DNA from: Alphaproteobacteria bacterium
GTDB taxonomy: Bacteria; Pseudomonadota; Alphaproteobacteria; Sphingomonadales; Sphingomonadaceae
Assembly: GCA_018970445.1 (NCBI GenBank)
Contig: JAGWWF010000013.1
Location: forward strand, 32,543-96,542
Direction: 5' to 3'
DNA length: 64,000 nucleotides
In this document: positions 26,545-35,728 of the stretch, in pieces
Layout of the letters: each line of letters begins with the position of its first letter
Position numbering within the stretch: position 1 is the stretch's first letter
Translations under genes and position numbers: made by a program
Notes under the pieces: model-generated
Told to the model about the DNA's origin: nothing
The model's database searches: none
The model's input: the letters and a program-made list of their open reading frames with translations, nothing else

Positions 26545-27987
26545 ATGGCACTGCGTGACGTCTATCCGCTCTATCTTGCCAACCGGGCGGAGCAGCCCAA
26601 CAGCGACCTGGTGGTGACCGACAAGTTCACCGGCCAGCCGGCCACGCGCGTGGCGCAGGCCGATGCCGCGATGATCGACCGGGCGATTGCCGCCGCCGTG
26701 GCTGCCGCCGCACCGATGGCGGCGATGGCCAGTTTCGAGCGCCAGGCCGTGCTGGCCCATTGCGTGATGCGCTTTACCGAGCGTTTTGAGGAACTGGCCC
26801 ATGCCCTGTGCATCGAGGCCGGCAAGCCGATCCGCGATGCGCGCGGCGAGGTGGGCCGCCTGATCGACACCTTCCGCATTGCAGCGGAAGAAAGCGTGCG
26901 GCTGTGCGGCGAAGTGCAGCCGCTCGACATTTCGGCGCGGGCGCGCGGCTATCAGGGCATGTGGAAACGCGTGCCGATCGGGCCGTGCAGCTTCATCAGC
27001 CCGTTCAACTTTCCGCTCAACCTTGCCGCCCACAAGATCGCGCCGGCGATTGCCGTGGGCTGCCCGTTCGTGATGAAGCCGGCCAGCCGCACGCCGCTGG
27101 GCGCGATCATCATCGGCGAGGTGCTGGCCGAGACCGATCTGCCGGCGGGGGCCTTTTCGATCCTGCCCGCTGCCCGCGACGGCGCCGATCTGTTCACCAC
27201 CGATGACCGGCTGAAACTGCTCAGCTTCACCGGCAGCCCGGATGTGGGCTGGGATCTGAAGGCGCGCGCCGGCAAGAAGAAGGTGGTGCTGGAACTGGGC
27301 GGCAATGCCGCGGTGATCATCATGCCCGATGCCGATCTGGACGATGCCGCCGATCGCACCGTGTTCGGTGCCTTCTATCAATCGGGGCAAAGCTGCATCG
27401 GGGTGCAGCGCATCCTGGTGCATGATGCGGTGTATGACGCGTTCAAGGCGAAATTGGTGGAGCGCACGGCAAGGCTGATCGCCGGCGACCCGCGCGAGGA
27501 GGCGACCTTCGTGGGCCCGATGATCGACGTGAAGGAGGCCACCCGGCTGGACGGCTGGATCAAGGAGGCGGTGGCTGGCGGCGCGACCCTGCTGTGCGGC
27601 GGCCAGCGCGACGGTGCCATGCTGGCGGCGACATTGCTGGAAGATGTGCCGAAGACGGCAAGGCTGAACACGGAAGAAGCCTTTGGCCCGGTGGCGTTCT
27701 TCACCCGCTTTTCCACCTTCGAGGATGCGCTTGCCATCGTCAACGACAGCAAGTTCGGCCTTCAGGCCGGCATCTTCACCCGCGATCTGTTCCAGATGCT
27801 GAAGGCCTGGGATCATCTGGATGTCGGCGGCGTGGTGATCAACGATGTGCCCAGCTACCGCGTCGACAACATGCCCTATGGCGGGGTGAAGGATTCAGGC
27901 CTGGGCCGCGAAGGCGTGCGCTTTGCCATGGAGGACATGACCGAGATCCGCAATCTGGTCATCCGGCGGCGGCCGCAGGATCTGTGA
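26545..27987 (+). CDS. Aldehyde dehydrogenase (NAD(P)-dependent)
   Basis: Oxidises an aldehyde to the acid; 480 residues. The catalytic asparagine region is FISPFNFPLNL, the cofactor lysine lies in PFVMKPASRTPLG, the glutamate in VVLELGGNAAVII and the nucleophilic cysteine in FYQSGQSCIGVQRI. The NMPYGGVKDSGLGREG tail is typical of the superfamily. The overall pattern (FSPFNFPLNL, ELGGNA) resembles glyceraldehyde-3-phosphate or lactaldehyde-type ALDHs. The ATG at 26545 follows GGGGGAG. It lies 38 nt behind the quinone oxidoreductase, so the two may form a detoxification unit with oxyR (inference). Confidence 0.92.
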   Translation: MALRDVYPLYLANRAEQPNSDLVVTDKFTGQPATRVAQADAAMIDRAIAAAVAAAAPMAAMASFERQAVLAHCVMRFTERFEELAHALCIEAGKPIRDARGEVGRLIDTFRIAAEESVRLCGEVQPLDISARARGYQGMWKRVPIGPCSFISPFNFPLNLAAHKIAPAIAVGCPFVMKPASRTPLGAIIIGEVLAETDLPAGAFSILPAARDGADLFTTDDRLKLLSFTGSPDVGWDLKARAGKKKVVLELGGNAAVIIMPDADLDDAADRTVFGAFYQSGQSCIGVQRILVHDAVYDAFKAKLVERTARLIAGDPREEATFVGPMIDVKEATRLDGWIKEAVAGGATLLCGGQRDGAMLAATLLEDVPKTARLNTEEAFGPVAFFTRFSTFEDALAIVNDSKFGLQAGIFTRDLFQMLKAWDHLDVGGVVINDVPSYRVDNMPYGGVKDSGLGREGVRFAMEDMTEIRNLVIRRRPQDL

Positions 27988-28058
27988 CGCCCGTGCTTCA
28001 GCCGCGCTTCATCAGGGCGGGGCTACCAAGCGCCGGTGCATCCTGCTAGGGCAAGTCC

Positions 28059-28853
28059 ATGCGTCGTCTTTCCCGTTCCGCCATCCTCTCGCTGGCCGTG
28101 CTGGCCCTGTTGTCGGGCTGTGCCGGCGGCGGCGGCAAGGGCAAGAAGGATCAGCGTTACATCGCCCAGGATGTGGAAACGCTTTATTCGGCCGCCAAGC
28201 AGACGCTGGATCGCCGCCAATATCGGCTGGCCGCCGCCCAGTTTGACGAAGTCGAACGCCAGCACCCCTATAGCGTGTGGGCGCGCCGCGCGCAGTTGAT
28301 GAGCGCCTTCAGCTATTTCGTGGCGGGGGAATATGCCGAATCGATCAGCGCGGCGCAGCGCTTCCTGTCGCTGCACCCCGGCAGCCGCGAGGCACCCTAT
28401 GCCTATTACATGGTGGCGCTCAGCCATTACAACCAGATCATGGCCGTGGGGAAGGACCAGAAGGTCACCCAGCAGGCGCTGGACGCCCTGGGTGAACTGG
28501 TGCGGCGCTATCCCAACACCGATTATGCCGCCGATGCCCGGTTGAAGATCGATCTGGCCCGCGACCATCTGGCCGGCAAGGAGATGGACATCGGCCGCTT
28601 CTACCAGAAACAGGGCCTGTATCTGGCGGCGATCACCCGGTTCCGCACCGTGATCGAGAAATTCGACACCACCAGCCATGCGCCCGAAGCGCTGCACCGG
28701 CTGGTGGAATCCTATCTGGCGATGGGCGTGCCGGAAGAGGCAGTGAAATCGGCCGCCGTGCTGGGCAACAATTATCCCGGCTCCAAATGGTATGACCGCA
28801 GTTACCGGCTGGTCGAACGCTGGGTGCCCGACGCGGCGAAAAAGGCCGGCTGA
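28059..28853 (+). CDS. bamD: Outer-membrane assembly lipoprotein BamD
   Basis: Essential lipoprotein of the BAM complex that inserts beta-barrel proteins into the outer membrane; 264 residues. The signal peptide ends in a lipobox LLSGC with Cys21. The mature part is built of TPR-like repeats (YSAAKQTLDRRQYRLAAAQFDEVERQHPYS split over two helices, then GEYAESISAAQRFLSLHPGS and YQKQGLYLAAITRFRTVIE). Its stop overlaps the ATG of the following MAPEG gene by one base. Confidence 0.94.
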   Translation: MRRLSRSAILSLAVLALLSGCAGGGGKGKKDQRYIAQDVETLYSAAKQTLDRRQYRLAAAQFDEVERQHPYSVWARRAQLMSAFSYFVAGEYAESISAAQRFLSLHPGSREAPYAYYMVALSHYNQIMAVGKDQKVTQQALDALGELVRRYPNTDYAADARLKIDLARDHLAGKEMDIGRFYQKQGLYLAAITRFRTVIEKFDTTSHAPEALHRLVESYLAMGVPEEAVKSAAVLGNNYPGSKWYDRSYRLVERWVPDAAKKAG

Positions 28854-29269
28854 TGCCGATTCCGGCCACCCTGATCACCGCGGGCCTGCTGGGCCTGGTG
28901 TTCATGGCGCTGACCATCCGCGTGGTGGGCCGCCGCATGTCGGGCCAGATCATGATCGGCGATGGCGGCGATCAACAGATGCTGGAACGCATCCGCGCCC
29001 ATGGCAATTTTGCCGAACATGTGCCGCTGTCGCTCGTTCTGATGGGCGGCATCGAACTGGGCATCGGCCACGGCTCGCTGTGGCTGTGGGGCATCGGGGC
29101 GGCGCTGGTGCTGGCCCGCATCGCCCACGCCATCGGCATGAGCCGGCCGGCCCCCAACAAGTTCCGGGCCGCCGGGGCCCTGATCAGCTGGCTGGTGATC
29201 CTGGGGCTGAGCCTGTGGGCGCTGTGGCTGGGCGTGATGCCGCCGCCTTCACCCCATGATTTCGTTTAA
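28853..29269 (+). CDS. MAPEG family membrane protein
   Basis: Small integral membrane protein of 138 residues with about four hydrophobic helices. The family motif region RIRAHGNFAEHVPLSLVLMGGIELG carries the conserved R-x-H-x-N-x-x-E pattern. MAPEG proteins are often glutathione-dependent transferases or peroxidases, but bacterial members like this one are mostly uncharacterised. It overlaps bamD upstream, and its stop overlaps that of the convergent metallo-hydrolase. Confidence 0.85.
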   Translation: MPIPATLITAGLLGLVFMALTIRVVGRRMSGQIMIGDGGDQQMLERIRAHGNFAEHVPLSLVLMGGIELGIGHGSLWLWGIGAALVLARIAHAIGMSRPAPNKFRAAGALISWLVILGLSLWALWLGVMPPPSPHDFV

Positions 29270-29928
29270 CCCAGCATCCGGTCCGCCACATAGGCGTTGG
29301 TCTGGCGTTCGCGGCCGAATGTGCTCATCGGGCCGTGGCCGGGCACGAAGGCGGTGGCATTGCCCAGCGGCCACAGCCGGGTGGTGATGGCGGTGATCAG
29401 ATCATTGTAATTGCCCCTGGGGAAATCGGTGCGGCCGATGCTGCCCTGAAACAGCACGTCGCCCACGATCGCCAGCTGCGACGGCGCGTGGTGGAACACG
29501 ACATGGCCGGGCGTGTGACCGGGGCAATGATATACGTCCAGCACCAGATCACCCACCGTCACCTGATCGCCATCGAACAGCCAGCGATCGGGCGTGAAGG
29601 CGGTGGCGCCGGGCACGCCATAGGCCGCCCCTTGCGCCGGGTTCATGTCGATCCAGAACTTGTCATCGGGGTGGGGGCCTTCGATCGGCACGCCCAGCCG
29701 CTCGGCCAGCACGCCGGCCAGGCCACAATGATCGATATGGCCGTGGGTGATCAGCAGCTTCTCGATGGTCACGCCCTGTTCGGCTGCCACCCCCAGCAGA
29801 CGATCCAGATCGCCGCCGGGATCGGTGAAGGCGCCGCGCATGGTGTTGGTGCACCAGATCAGGGTGCAGTTCTGTTGCAGCGGCGTCACCGGCACGATCA
29901 CGGCCTGCAGGGGCGGTTTGGCGTTCAT
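29266..29928 (-). CDS. Metallo-beta-lactamase-fold hydrolase (glyoxalase II-like)
   Basis: Zinc hydrolase of about 220 residues from the ATG at 29928 (MNAKPPLQAVIVPVTPLQQN). An in-frame ATG at 29973 would add 15 residues. The metal motif is THGHIDHCG, with a further histidine in CPGHTPGHVVF, then GDVLFQGSIGRTDFPRGNY and the C-terminal FVPGHGPMSTFGRER. The pattern matches the YcbL/glyoxalase II-like group, which may hydrolyse glutathione thioesters. It is convergent with the MAPEG gene, the stops overlapping by 3 nt. Confidence 0.9.
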   Translation of the reverse strand: MNAKPPLQAVIVPVTPLQQNCTLIWCTNTMRGAFTDPGGDLDRLLGVAAEQGVTIEKLLITHGHIDHCGLAGVLAERLGVPIEGPHPDDKFWIDMNPAQGAAYGVPGATAFTPDRWLFDGDQVTVGDLVLDVYHCPGHTPGHVVFHHAPSQLAIVGDVLFQGSIGRTDFPRGNYNDLITAITTRLWPLGNATAFVPGHGPMSTFGRERQTNAYVADRMLG

Positions 29929-30050
29929 GGCCAGCAGCGTTGCCAAAGCCTTCGCTTCGGCGCAACCCATCACAGCTTGCGGTTCCGTAATGATACGGGC
30001 TTGCGCCCACCTGCTAGCCTGCGCCTTGATGGGCTGGGAGGTTTGATCGG

Positions 30051-31631
30051 ATGAAGGAAATCAGTGGCCTGGCGGCCAGCTGGCGCCAGGACGTGCCGGC
30101 CTCGATCGTGGTGGCGCTGGTGGCGCTGCCACTGTGTCTGGGCGTGGCGCTGGCATCGGGGGCGCCGCTGATGTCGGGCCTGGTGGCCGGCATCGTCGGC
30201 GGACTGGTGGTGGGTGCAGCCAGCCGTTCGGCGCTGTCGGTCGCCGGCCCGGCTGCCGGCCTCACCACCATCGTGCTGGCCGCCATCACCAGCCTGCCCA
30301 GTTTCGAAGCCTTCCTGCTCAGCGTGTGCCTGGCCGGCCTGCTGCAGATGATCTTTGCCGCCAGCCGCGGCGGGGTGATTGCCGAATTCGTGCCGGGCGC
30401 GGTGATCACCGGCATGCTGGCAGCGATCGGCCTGATCCTGATCCTGAAACAATTGCCGCACGCGGTGGGCTATGATGGCGATCCCGAAGGCGATTTCGGT
30501 TTTTTCCAGGCCGATGGCGACAACACGCTCACCGCGCTGGGCCATGTGCTGACCAATGATTTCCTGTGGGGCGCGGCGATCATCGCGCTGATCTCCCTGA
30601 TCTTCCTGTTCTGGTGGGACAAGGCGCGGCCCCAGCAGGGGCCATTCAAGCTGCTGCCCGGCCCGCTGGTGGTGGTGCTGTTCGGCATTGGCGCCAATGC
30701 CGGCTTTCAGGCCTTTGTGCCTGAACTGGCGGTGGCCAGCACCCATCTGGTGCAGGTGCCGGTGGGGGCAACGCCGCTGGCGCTGATCGATCAGGTGCGC
30801 CTGCCCGATGTGGCGGCCATCACCAATCCCAGGGTGTGGACGATCGCGCTCACCCTGGCCATCGTTGCCAGCCTCGAATCGCTGCTGTCGGTCAAGGCGG
30901 TGGACGAACTTGATCCAAAGCGCCGCGTGACCGACAAGAATCGCGAGCTGCTGGCGCAAGGGGCGGGCAATCTCGTGTCGGGTCTGCTCGGCGGCCTGCC
31001 GGTCACCTCGGTGATCGTGCGATCATCGGCCAATGTCGAATCGGGGGCGGATTCGCGCCTGTCCACCATGCTGCACGGGGCCTGGCTGCTGCTGGGGCTG
31101 GCGCTGGTGCCAGGCCTGCTCAACCTCATTCCCTTGTCGGCGCTGGCCGCGGTGCTGATCGCCACCGGCTACAAGCTGGCCAAGCCGTCGCTGTTCCTGC
31201 TGCGCTGGCGGCAGGGGATGAGCCAGTTCATCCCCTTCGTGGTGACGGTGCTGGCGATCCTGTTCACCGATCTGCTGATCGGCATCGCCATCGGGCTGGC
31301 GGTGGGCTTTGCCTTTGTGATCTGGCGCTCCACCGGCGATATCATCACCTATGTCGAATATGGCGGCACGGTCATGGTCCGGGCACGGCGCAATCTCTAT
31401 TTCATGCACAAGCCGGCCCTGCAGGAGGCGCTGGGCCGGGTGCCGGACGGGGCCGAGCTGCTGATCGATCTTTCGGCCACCTCCTATGTCGATCTGGATT
31501 GCATCGACATGATCAACGGCTTTGTGCGCGGCGCCGGCTTTCGGGCCATCAATGTGCGGGTGCGCGCCGATCACACCCAGCGCAGCGCCGCGCTGATCAA
31601 TGCCCCCATCACCCGCGCCCGCGCCACCTGA
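30051..31631 (+). CDS. SulP family anion transporter
   Basis: Inner-membrane permease of 526 residues with 10-12 hydrophobic segments. SulP traits are the opening DVPASIVVALVALPLCLGVALASG, the AGPAAGLTTIV segment, and ASLESLLSVKAVDELDPKRRVTDKNRELLAQGAGN. A short C-terminal STAS-like domain (LLIDLSATSYVDLDCIDMI) closes the protein. It is followed after 12 nt by a beta-carbonic anhydrase, which suggests bicarbonate rather than sulfate transport (inference from gene pairs of this type). GGAGG lies about 9 nt before the ATG. Confidence 0.92.
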   Translation: MKEISGLAASWRQDVPASIVVALVALPLCLGVALASGAPLMSGLVAGIVGGLVVGAASRSALSVAGPAAGLTTIVLAAITSLPSFEAFLLSVCLAGLLQMIFAASRGGVIAEFVPGAVITGMLAAIGLILILKQLPHAVGYDGDPEGDFGFFQADGDNTLTALGHVLTNDFLWGAAIIALISLIFLFWWDKARPQQGPFKLLPGPLVVVLFGIGANAGFQAFVPELAVASTHLVQVPVGATPLALIDQVRLPDVAAITNPRVWTIALTLAIVASLESLLSVKAVDELDPKRRVTDKNRELLAQGAGNLVSGLLGGLPVTSVIVRSSANVESGADSRLSTMLHGAWLLLGLALVPGLLNLIPLSALAAVLIATGYKLAKPSLFLLRWRQGMSQFIPFVVTVLAILFTDLLIGIAIGLAVGFAFVIWRSTGDIITYVEYGGTVMVRARRNLYFMHKPALQEALGRVPDGAELLIDLSATSYVDLDCIDMINGFVRGAGFRAINVRVRADHTQRSAALINAPITRARAT

Positions 31632-31643
31632 AGGCTGTTCTGC

Positions 31644-32282
31644 ATGAAGGAAATCGATCAGCTGCTGCTGTCAAACCGGGCCTGGGCCGCCGAAATGCTG
31701 GCGGAGAACCCGGAATTCTTCAACCGCAACATCAACTGGCAGCGGCCGGTGTTCCTGTGGATCGGCTGTTCCGACAGCCGGGTGGCGCCCGATCAGATGA
31801 CCCAGGCCGTGCCCGGTGGCCTGTTCGTGCACCGCAACATCGCCAATCTTGTCTATCCCGATGATCGCAACCTGATGGCGGTGCTGCATTATGCCATCAA
31901 CGTGCTGGAGGTGCCGCACGTGGTGATCTGTGGCCATTATGGCTGCGGCGGCATCCAGGCGGCGCTGGACGGCGGCGTGGACGGGCCGATCGCGCACTGG
32001 CTGGATCATGCCCGCCAGGTGCTGGTGGATCATCGCGAAGAGATCGAGGCGCTGCCCGTCGGCGAAGCCCGCGTGAACCGCATGGTGGAGGTGAATGTGC
32101 GCGATCAGCTGCTGCATCTGGCGCGCACGCCGCCGGTGCAGGCGGCCTTTGCCGCCGGCCGGCCGCTGACGCTGCACGGCTGGGTGTATGACCTGCGCGA
32201 CGGCCACATCAAGCCGCTGCTGCGCATCGATGCGCACACCGTGCTGGACGAGGTGCCCAAGCCGGAGCGGGTGCTGCTGTAA
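31644..32282 (+). CDS. can: Beta-class carbonic anhydrase
   Basis: Zinc enzyme of 212 residues that interconverts carbon dioxide and bicarbonate. The zinc ligands are Cys42 (IGCSDSR, with the Asp44-Arg46 dyad), His98 and Cys101 (ICGHYGCGG). The pattern FVHRNIANLV matches clade B (Can-like) enzymes. Its position directly after a SulP permease fits a bicarbonate uptake and supply unit. Confidence 0.95.
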   Translation: MKEIDQLLLSNRAWAAEMLAENPEFFNRNINWQRPVFLWIGCSDSRVAPDQMTQAVPGGLFVHRNIANLVYPDDRNLMAVLHYAINVLEVPHVVICGHYGCGGIQAALDGGVDGPIAHWLDHARQVLVDHREEIEALPVGEARVNRMVEVNVRDQLLHLARTPPVQAAFAAGRPLTLHGWVYDLRDGHIKPLLRIDAHTVLDEVPKPERVLL

Positions 32283-32334
32283 GGGCCGCTCTCCAGTTCA
32301 GCATAACCAGTTGCCGATGTTGGGCCGTACAACA

Positions 32335-32368
32335 AGAAGGGCCGCCGCATTGCCGCGACGCCCCTTCT
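32335..32368 (-). terminator. Probable terminator of the RidA-like gene
   Basis: On the minus strand the segment AGAAGGG...CCCTTCT encloses an inner GC-rich hairpin and is followed by CTTGTTG, a weak T-rich tail. It lies between the convergent carbonic anhydrase and RidA-like genes and may serve either. Confidence 0.4.
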
Positions 32369-32387
32369 GAACGCGGTTGAACCCGCC

Positions 32388-32867
32388 TTACTTGGCGGCA
32401 ATCACCGTCAATTCCACCGTGAAGTTCGGGCCGGCCAGTGCCGCGACCTGCATGGTGGTGCGGGTGGTGGTGGTGGGGTTTTCCGCCGTGCCGAAGAATT
32501 CGGCGAAGCCGGCGTTGAAGCCGGCAAAGTCCATCTTGCCGTCCATGCCGGGCGCGGCGGTGAGATAGGCATCCATGCGCACGATGTCCTTCATGGTCAT
32601 GCCATGGGCTTCCAGCAGCGCCTTGATCTTCTTGAGCACGCTGATCGTCTGCGTCTTGGTGTCGCCAAATTCGGTCGGCTTGGCCGGATCGACGGGCGAG
32701 GCGAGCTGGCCCGACAGATAGATGGTGGTGGCACCGGGCTTCACCTTGGCGGCGGCCAGGATGCGGCCGGGCGGCGTGTTGGTGACCTTTTCAACATTCT
32801 GGGCCGCGGCCGGCGCGGCCAGCGCCAGGCCCAGGGCAGCAACGGCAAGAGCAACGGATTTCATCAT
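32388..32867 (-). CDS. Exported RidA/YjgF-family protein
   Basis: Protein of 159 residues. A signal peptide (MMKSVALAVAALGLALAAPAAAQ) precedes a RidA/UK114 fold: TIYLSGQLASPVD, TQTISVLKKIKALLEAHGMTMKDIVRM, and the C-terminal RTTMQVAALAGPNFTVELTVIAA with the conserved Arg and Glu. Cytoplasmic RidA hydrolyses reactive enamines/imines. An exported form probably acts on another substrate in the periplasm. It lies downstream of the TonB-dependent receptor on the same strand, with a terminator between. A second ATG at 32864 is an equally possible start. Confidence 0.88.
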   Translation of the reverse strand: MMKSVALAVAALGLALAAPAAAQNVEKVTNTPPGRILAAAKVKPGATTIYLSGQLASPVDPAKPTEFGDTKTQTISVLKKIKALLEAHGMTMKDIVRMDAYLTAAPGMDGKMDFAGFNAGFAEFFGTAENPTTTTRTTMQVAALAGPNFTVELTVIAAK

Positions 32868-32885
32868 TTGTCCCCTTCGTGGTGT

Positions 32886-32922
32886 GAAAAACGAACGGGC
32901 GGCAGGATTGCCCTGCCGCCCG
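32886..32922 (-). terminator. Rho-independent terminator of the TonB-dependent receptor
   Basis: On the minus strand a perfect 11-bp stem (CGGGCGGCAGG and CCTGCCGCCCG, loop GCAAT) is followed by TTCGTTTTT. It lies 31 nt downstream of the receptor stop codon. Confidence 0.87.
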
Positions 32923-32953
32923 CTGTTGGCAAGCGATATTGCCGCACTCTGGT

Positions 32954-35728
32954 TCAGAAGCGGGCCGAAGCGCGCAGATACCAGAAGCCGCCCATCTGGC
33001 CGATCGGCGCCGTATCCGGATAGATGCTGCCGTTGGCGGCACCGCCCGTCGACGGGAAGATGTTGCGGGTTTCGCGCTGCGGGAAGGTGTTGAACAGGTT
33101 CTGGGCACCCACCGCGATGCGGTAGTTTTCCTCGAACGTCACGCCCACTTCGATATCGAAGGCGAACTGCGCCCCGAACGACTTGCTGAACGGTGTCGGA
33201 TACAGGGCGGCGGCCTGCGTGGCATCCACCCCCGGCGTCGCGCCGATCCCCGTGGTGATCGGATCGAAGAAGCTGGTGAAGCTGCCGAAGTAGCTGGCCC
33301 GCGCCGTCGCATCGAACATGCCGTTGGTGTAGGTTTCCGACAGCACCGCACGCCAGTTGGGGTTGGAGCGTTCGATGTTGCCCACGCGCACATCGTCAAC
33401 CGGGCGGAAGTTGGACAGCGACTGGCCGTTGGCCAGCGTGCCGGCCACCACCTTGCGATCGGTGACCTTGGTGTTGTTGTAGTTCACCGCCAGGCTGGTG
33501 TTGAAGCGGCCAAAGCCGGTGTCGGCCTTGTGCTGGATCACCACGTCGAACCCTTGCGTGCGGGTATCGAAGGCGTTGGTGAAATAGCGCACGGCACCCA
33601 GTTCGGCGGCTTCGGCGACGCCCTGCGCCAGCAGGAACTGCGTGGCGGTGAGGCCGGTGCCGTTGGCCTGGTTGGGGTTCAGGTTGCCGGTGATGCCGAT
33701 CCGGTCAGACACCTTGATGTTGTAATAGTCGACCGTGATGTTGAAGCCGCCGCCGGGCGTGAGCACGAGGCCGCCGGAGAAGCTGACCGACTTTTCCGGG
33801 GTGAGCGGCTGGGCCAGGAAGAAGCGGCCGATCGGGCTGTCGGGCCGCACGGTGGCGATGCCCAGCGGCACGGTCGAACCGAACGGGAAGCCGGTGGTCA
33901 GGTTCTGGGTGAACTGCTGGCCCGGTGTTGGCGCGCGGAAGCCGGTGGACGCGGCACCGCGAACGGCAACGGCATCGTTGAAGGCATAGCGTGCGCTGAT
34001 CTTGCCGTTGAACGTGTCACCAAAGTCGTTGAAATAATCATAGCGGGCGGCAACGCCGATATCGAGATTTTCAACCGGCGTGGCTTCGAAATCGACATAG
34101 GCCGAATAGTTGTTGCGGCCGCCTTCGACCACCGACGCCGGGCCAAAGCCCTGGAAGCCGTTGGAGCCCGGCAGCGCCGTGGAGACGCGCAGGAAGGTCG
34201 GCGCCGATGCGCCGGCGGTGGAGCAGGCGACCGGTGCCGCGGCCAGGGTGCACTGCACCAGGCGTTGCGACGCGAATTGGCCCACGGTCCACGATGGGGC
34301 GTCGCCCAGCCCGACTTCATAGGCCTCGCGGCGCACTTCCACACCCCAGGCGATGAACAGCGGCTTGGCAAAGCCGATTTCGGCTTCAGTGGTGAAATCG
34401 GCGTTGAAGTTGAATTCACGCTGCACCAGCTTGCCCATGTAGAAATTGGTGGGGGTCGCCGGGCCGAGCGAGGCGTTGATCGTATCGCTCATGAAATAGC
34501 GGATCTGGTTGGTGCCATACATCATCGAGACATCATATTTGATGCCCCATTCCTGGCCCTTCAAGCCGCCGACCAGGCCGATATCCTCGTTGGTGGCTTC
34601 GAAGAACGGCACGAAGCCGTTGCGGAAGGTGGGGAAGCGCGCATCGTCGTTGATGTTGAAGGTGGCGCCATTGGCATCCCACAGCGGCGTGCCGTTGGTA
34701 TCAAAGCCGACGCGGGTCAGGAACACCGGGTTGACGTTGCGGCTGGTCGTGGCGGTGCCGGGGCGGCCGGGGATCGGATCATGGGTGACCGTGACCGGGC
34801 TGCGGAAGTTGAAATCATTGCCCTGGCGCTGCCAGCCATAATTGCCGAAGGCATAGAAGGTGGTGTCACCGGCCGGCACTTCCATGTTGAACACCGCGCG
34901 ATAGGCGCGGTTTTCCGGGCCGCCCAGGCGGTTGCCGGTGGGCAGATCGGGGGTGATGCCCTGGGCGATCAGCGGCGCGATGGTGGGGCGGCGCACCGAA
35001 CGATCCCAAATGTTCTGATCGATGAATTCGCCGGTGATGTTGAAGAAGCCGCCATCGTCACCCAGCTTGGTGCCATAGAAGGCCGAAAGCTGCGTGTCCT
35101 GGCCGTCGCCGCGATAGGTCTGGCCATAACGGGCGGTCACTTCAAAGCCGGTGTCGCGGCGCAGGCCCAGGTTGATCACGCCGGCGATGGCATCGGAACC
35201 ATATTGCGCGGCGGCGCCGTCGCGCAGCACTTCCAGCCGGCCCAGCGCCACACCGGAAATCTGCGACAGGTCAGGGCCCTGCGCACCGGCGTTGAGTGCG
35301 CCGGCCGCGACCTGCACCAGCGCCGAACGGTGCATGCGCTTGCCGTTGATGAGGACGAGGATCTGGTCAGCCGGCAGGCCGCGCAGCGTGGGCGGGCGCA
35401 CGAAGGCCGAGGCATCGCCCAGAAGGTTGCGCTGCTGGTTGAACGACGGCACCAGCGTCTGCAGGATGGTCTGCAGCTGCGGGGCGGGCTGCGCCTTGAA
35501 GTCATCGGCCGAGAACACGTCCACCGGCACGGCGCTTTCCAGCACGGTGCGATCGGTGCGGCGGGTGCCGGTGACGACGATGGTGGCGTCTTCCTTTTCC
35601 TCGGCGGCGGCGGCCGGCTGATCTTCGGCCGCAAGGGCCGGAGCGGCCACGCCGGCCAGCGCCAGCGCCAGCAGCGAGGTTGCCAGCTTCAGTTCGACCC
35701 GTTGGGCCTTGTCGCGCAATTTCGTCAT
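32954..35728 (-). CDS. TonB-dependent outer-membrane receptor
   Basis: Ligand-gated outer-membrane channel of 924 residues. A signal peptide ends near VAAPALAAED, followed by the TonB-box-like DATIVVTGTRRTD and a plug domain (LRGLPADQILVLINGKRMH, then GRLEVLRDGAAAQYGSDAIAGVIN). A 22-strand barrel type sequence ends in WYLRASARF with the terminal Phe. The plug motifs match the sphingomonad class used for plant- or carbohydrate-derived compounds. The ligand is unknown. The ATG at 35728 has AGGGGAAG 3-4 nt upstream. The frame is open to 36031, but the extra residues do not resemble an export signal. Confidence 0.94.
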   Translation of the reverse strand: MTKLRDKAQRVELKLATSLLALALAGVAAPALAAEDQPAAAAEEKEDATIVVTGTRRTDRTVLESAVPVDVFSADDFKAQPAPQLQTILQTLVPSFNQQRNLLGDASAFVRPPTLRGLPADQILVLINGKRMHRSALVQVAAGALNAGAQGPDLSQISGVALGRLEVLRDGAAAQYGSDAIAGVINLGLRRDTGFEVTARYGQTYRGDGQDTQLSAFYGTKLGDDGGFFNITGEFIDQNIWDRSVRRPTIAPLIAQGITPDLPTGNRLGGPENRAYRAVFNMEVPAGDTTFYAFGNYGWQRQGNDFNFRSPVTVTHDPIPGRPGTATTSRNVNPVFLTRVGFDTNGTPLWDANGATFNINDDARFPTFRNGFVPFFEATNEDIGLVGGLKGQEWGIKYDVSMMYGTNQIRYFMSDTINASLGPATPTNFYMGKLVQREFNFNADFTTEAEIGFAKPLFIAWGVEVRREAYEVGLGDAPSWTVGQFASQRLVQCTLAAAPVACSTAGASAPTFLRVSTALPGSNGFQGFGPASVVEGGRNNYSAYVDFEATPVENLDIGVAARYDYFNDFGDTFNGKISARYAFNDAVAVRGAASTGFRAPTPGQQFTQNLTTGFPFGSTVPLGIATVRPDSPIGRFFLAQPLTPEKSVSFSGGLVLTPGGGFNITVDYYNIKVSDRIGITGNLNPNQANGTGLTATQFLLAQGVAEAAELGAVRYFTNAFDTRTQGFDVVIQHKADTGFGRFNTSLAVNYNNTKVTDRKVVAGTLANGQSLSNFRPVDDVRVGNIERSNPNWRAVLSETYTNGMFDATARASYFGSFTSFFDPITTGIGATPGVDATQAAALYPTPFSKSFGAQFAFDIEVGVTFEENYRIAVGAQNLFNTFPQRETRNIFPSTGGAANGSIYPDTAPIGQMGGFWYLRASARF

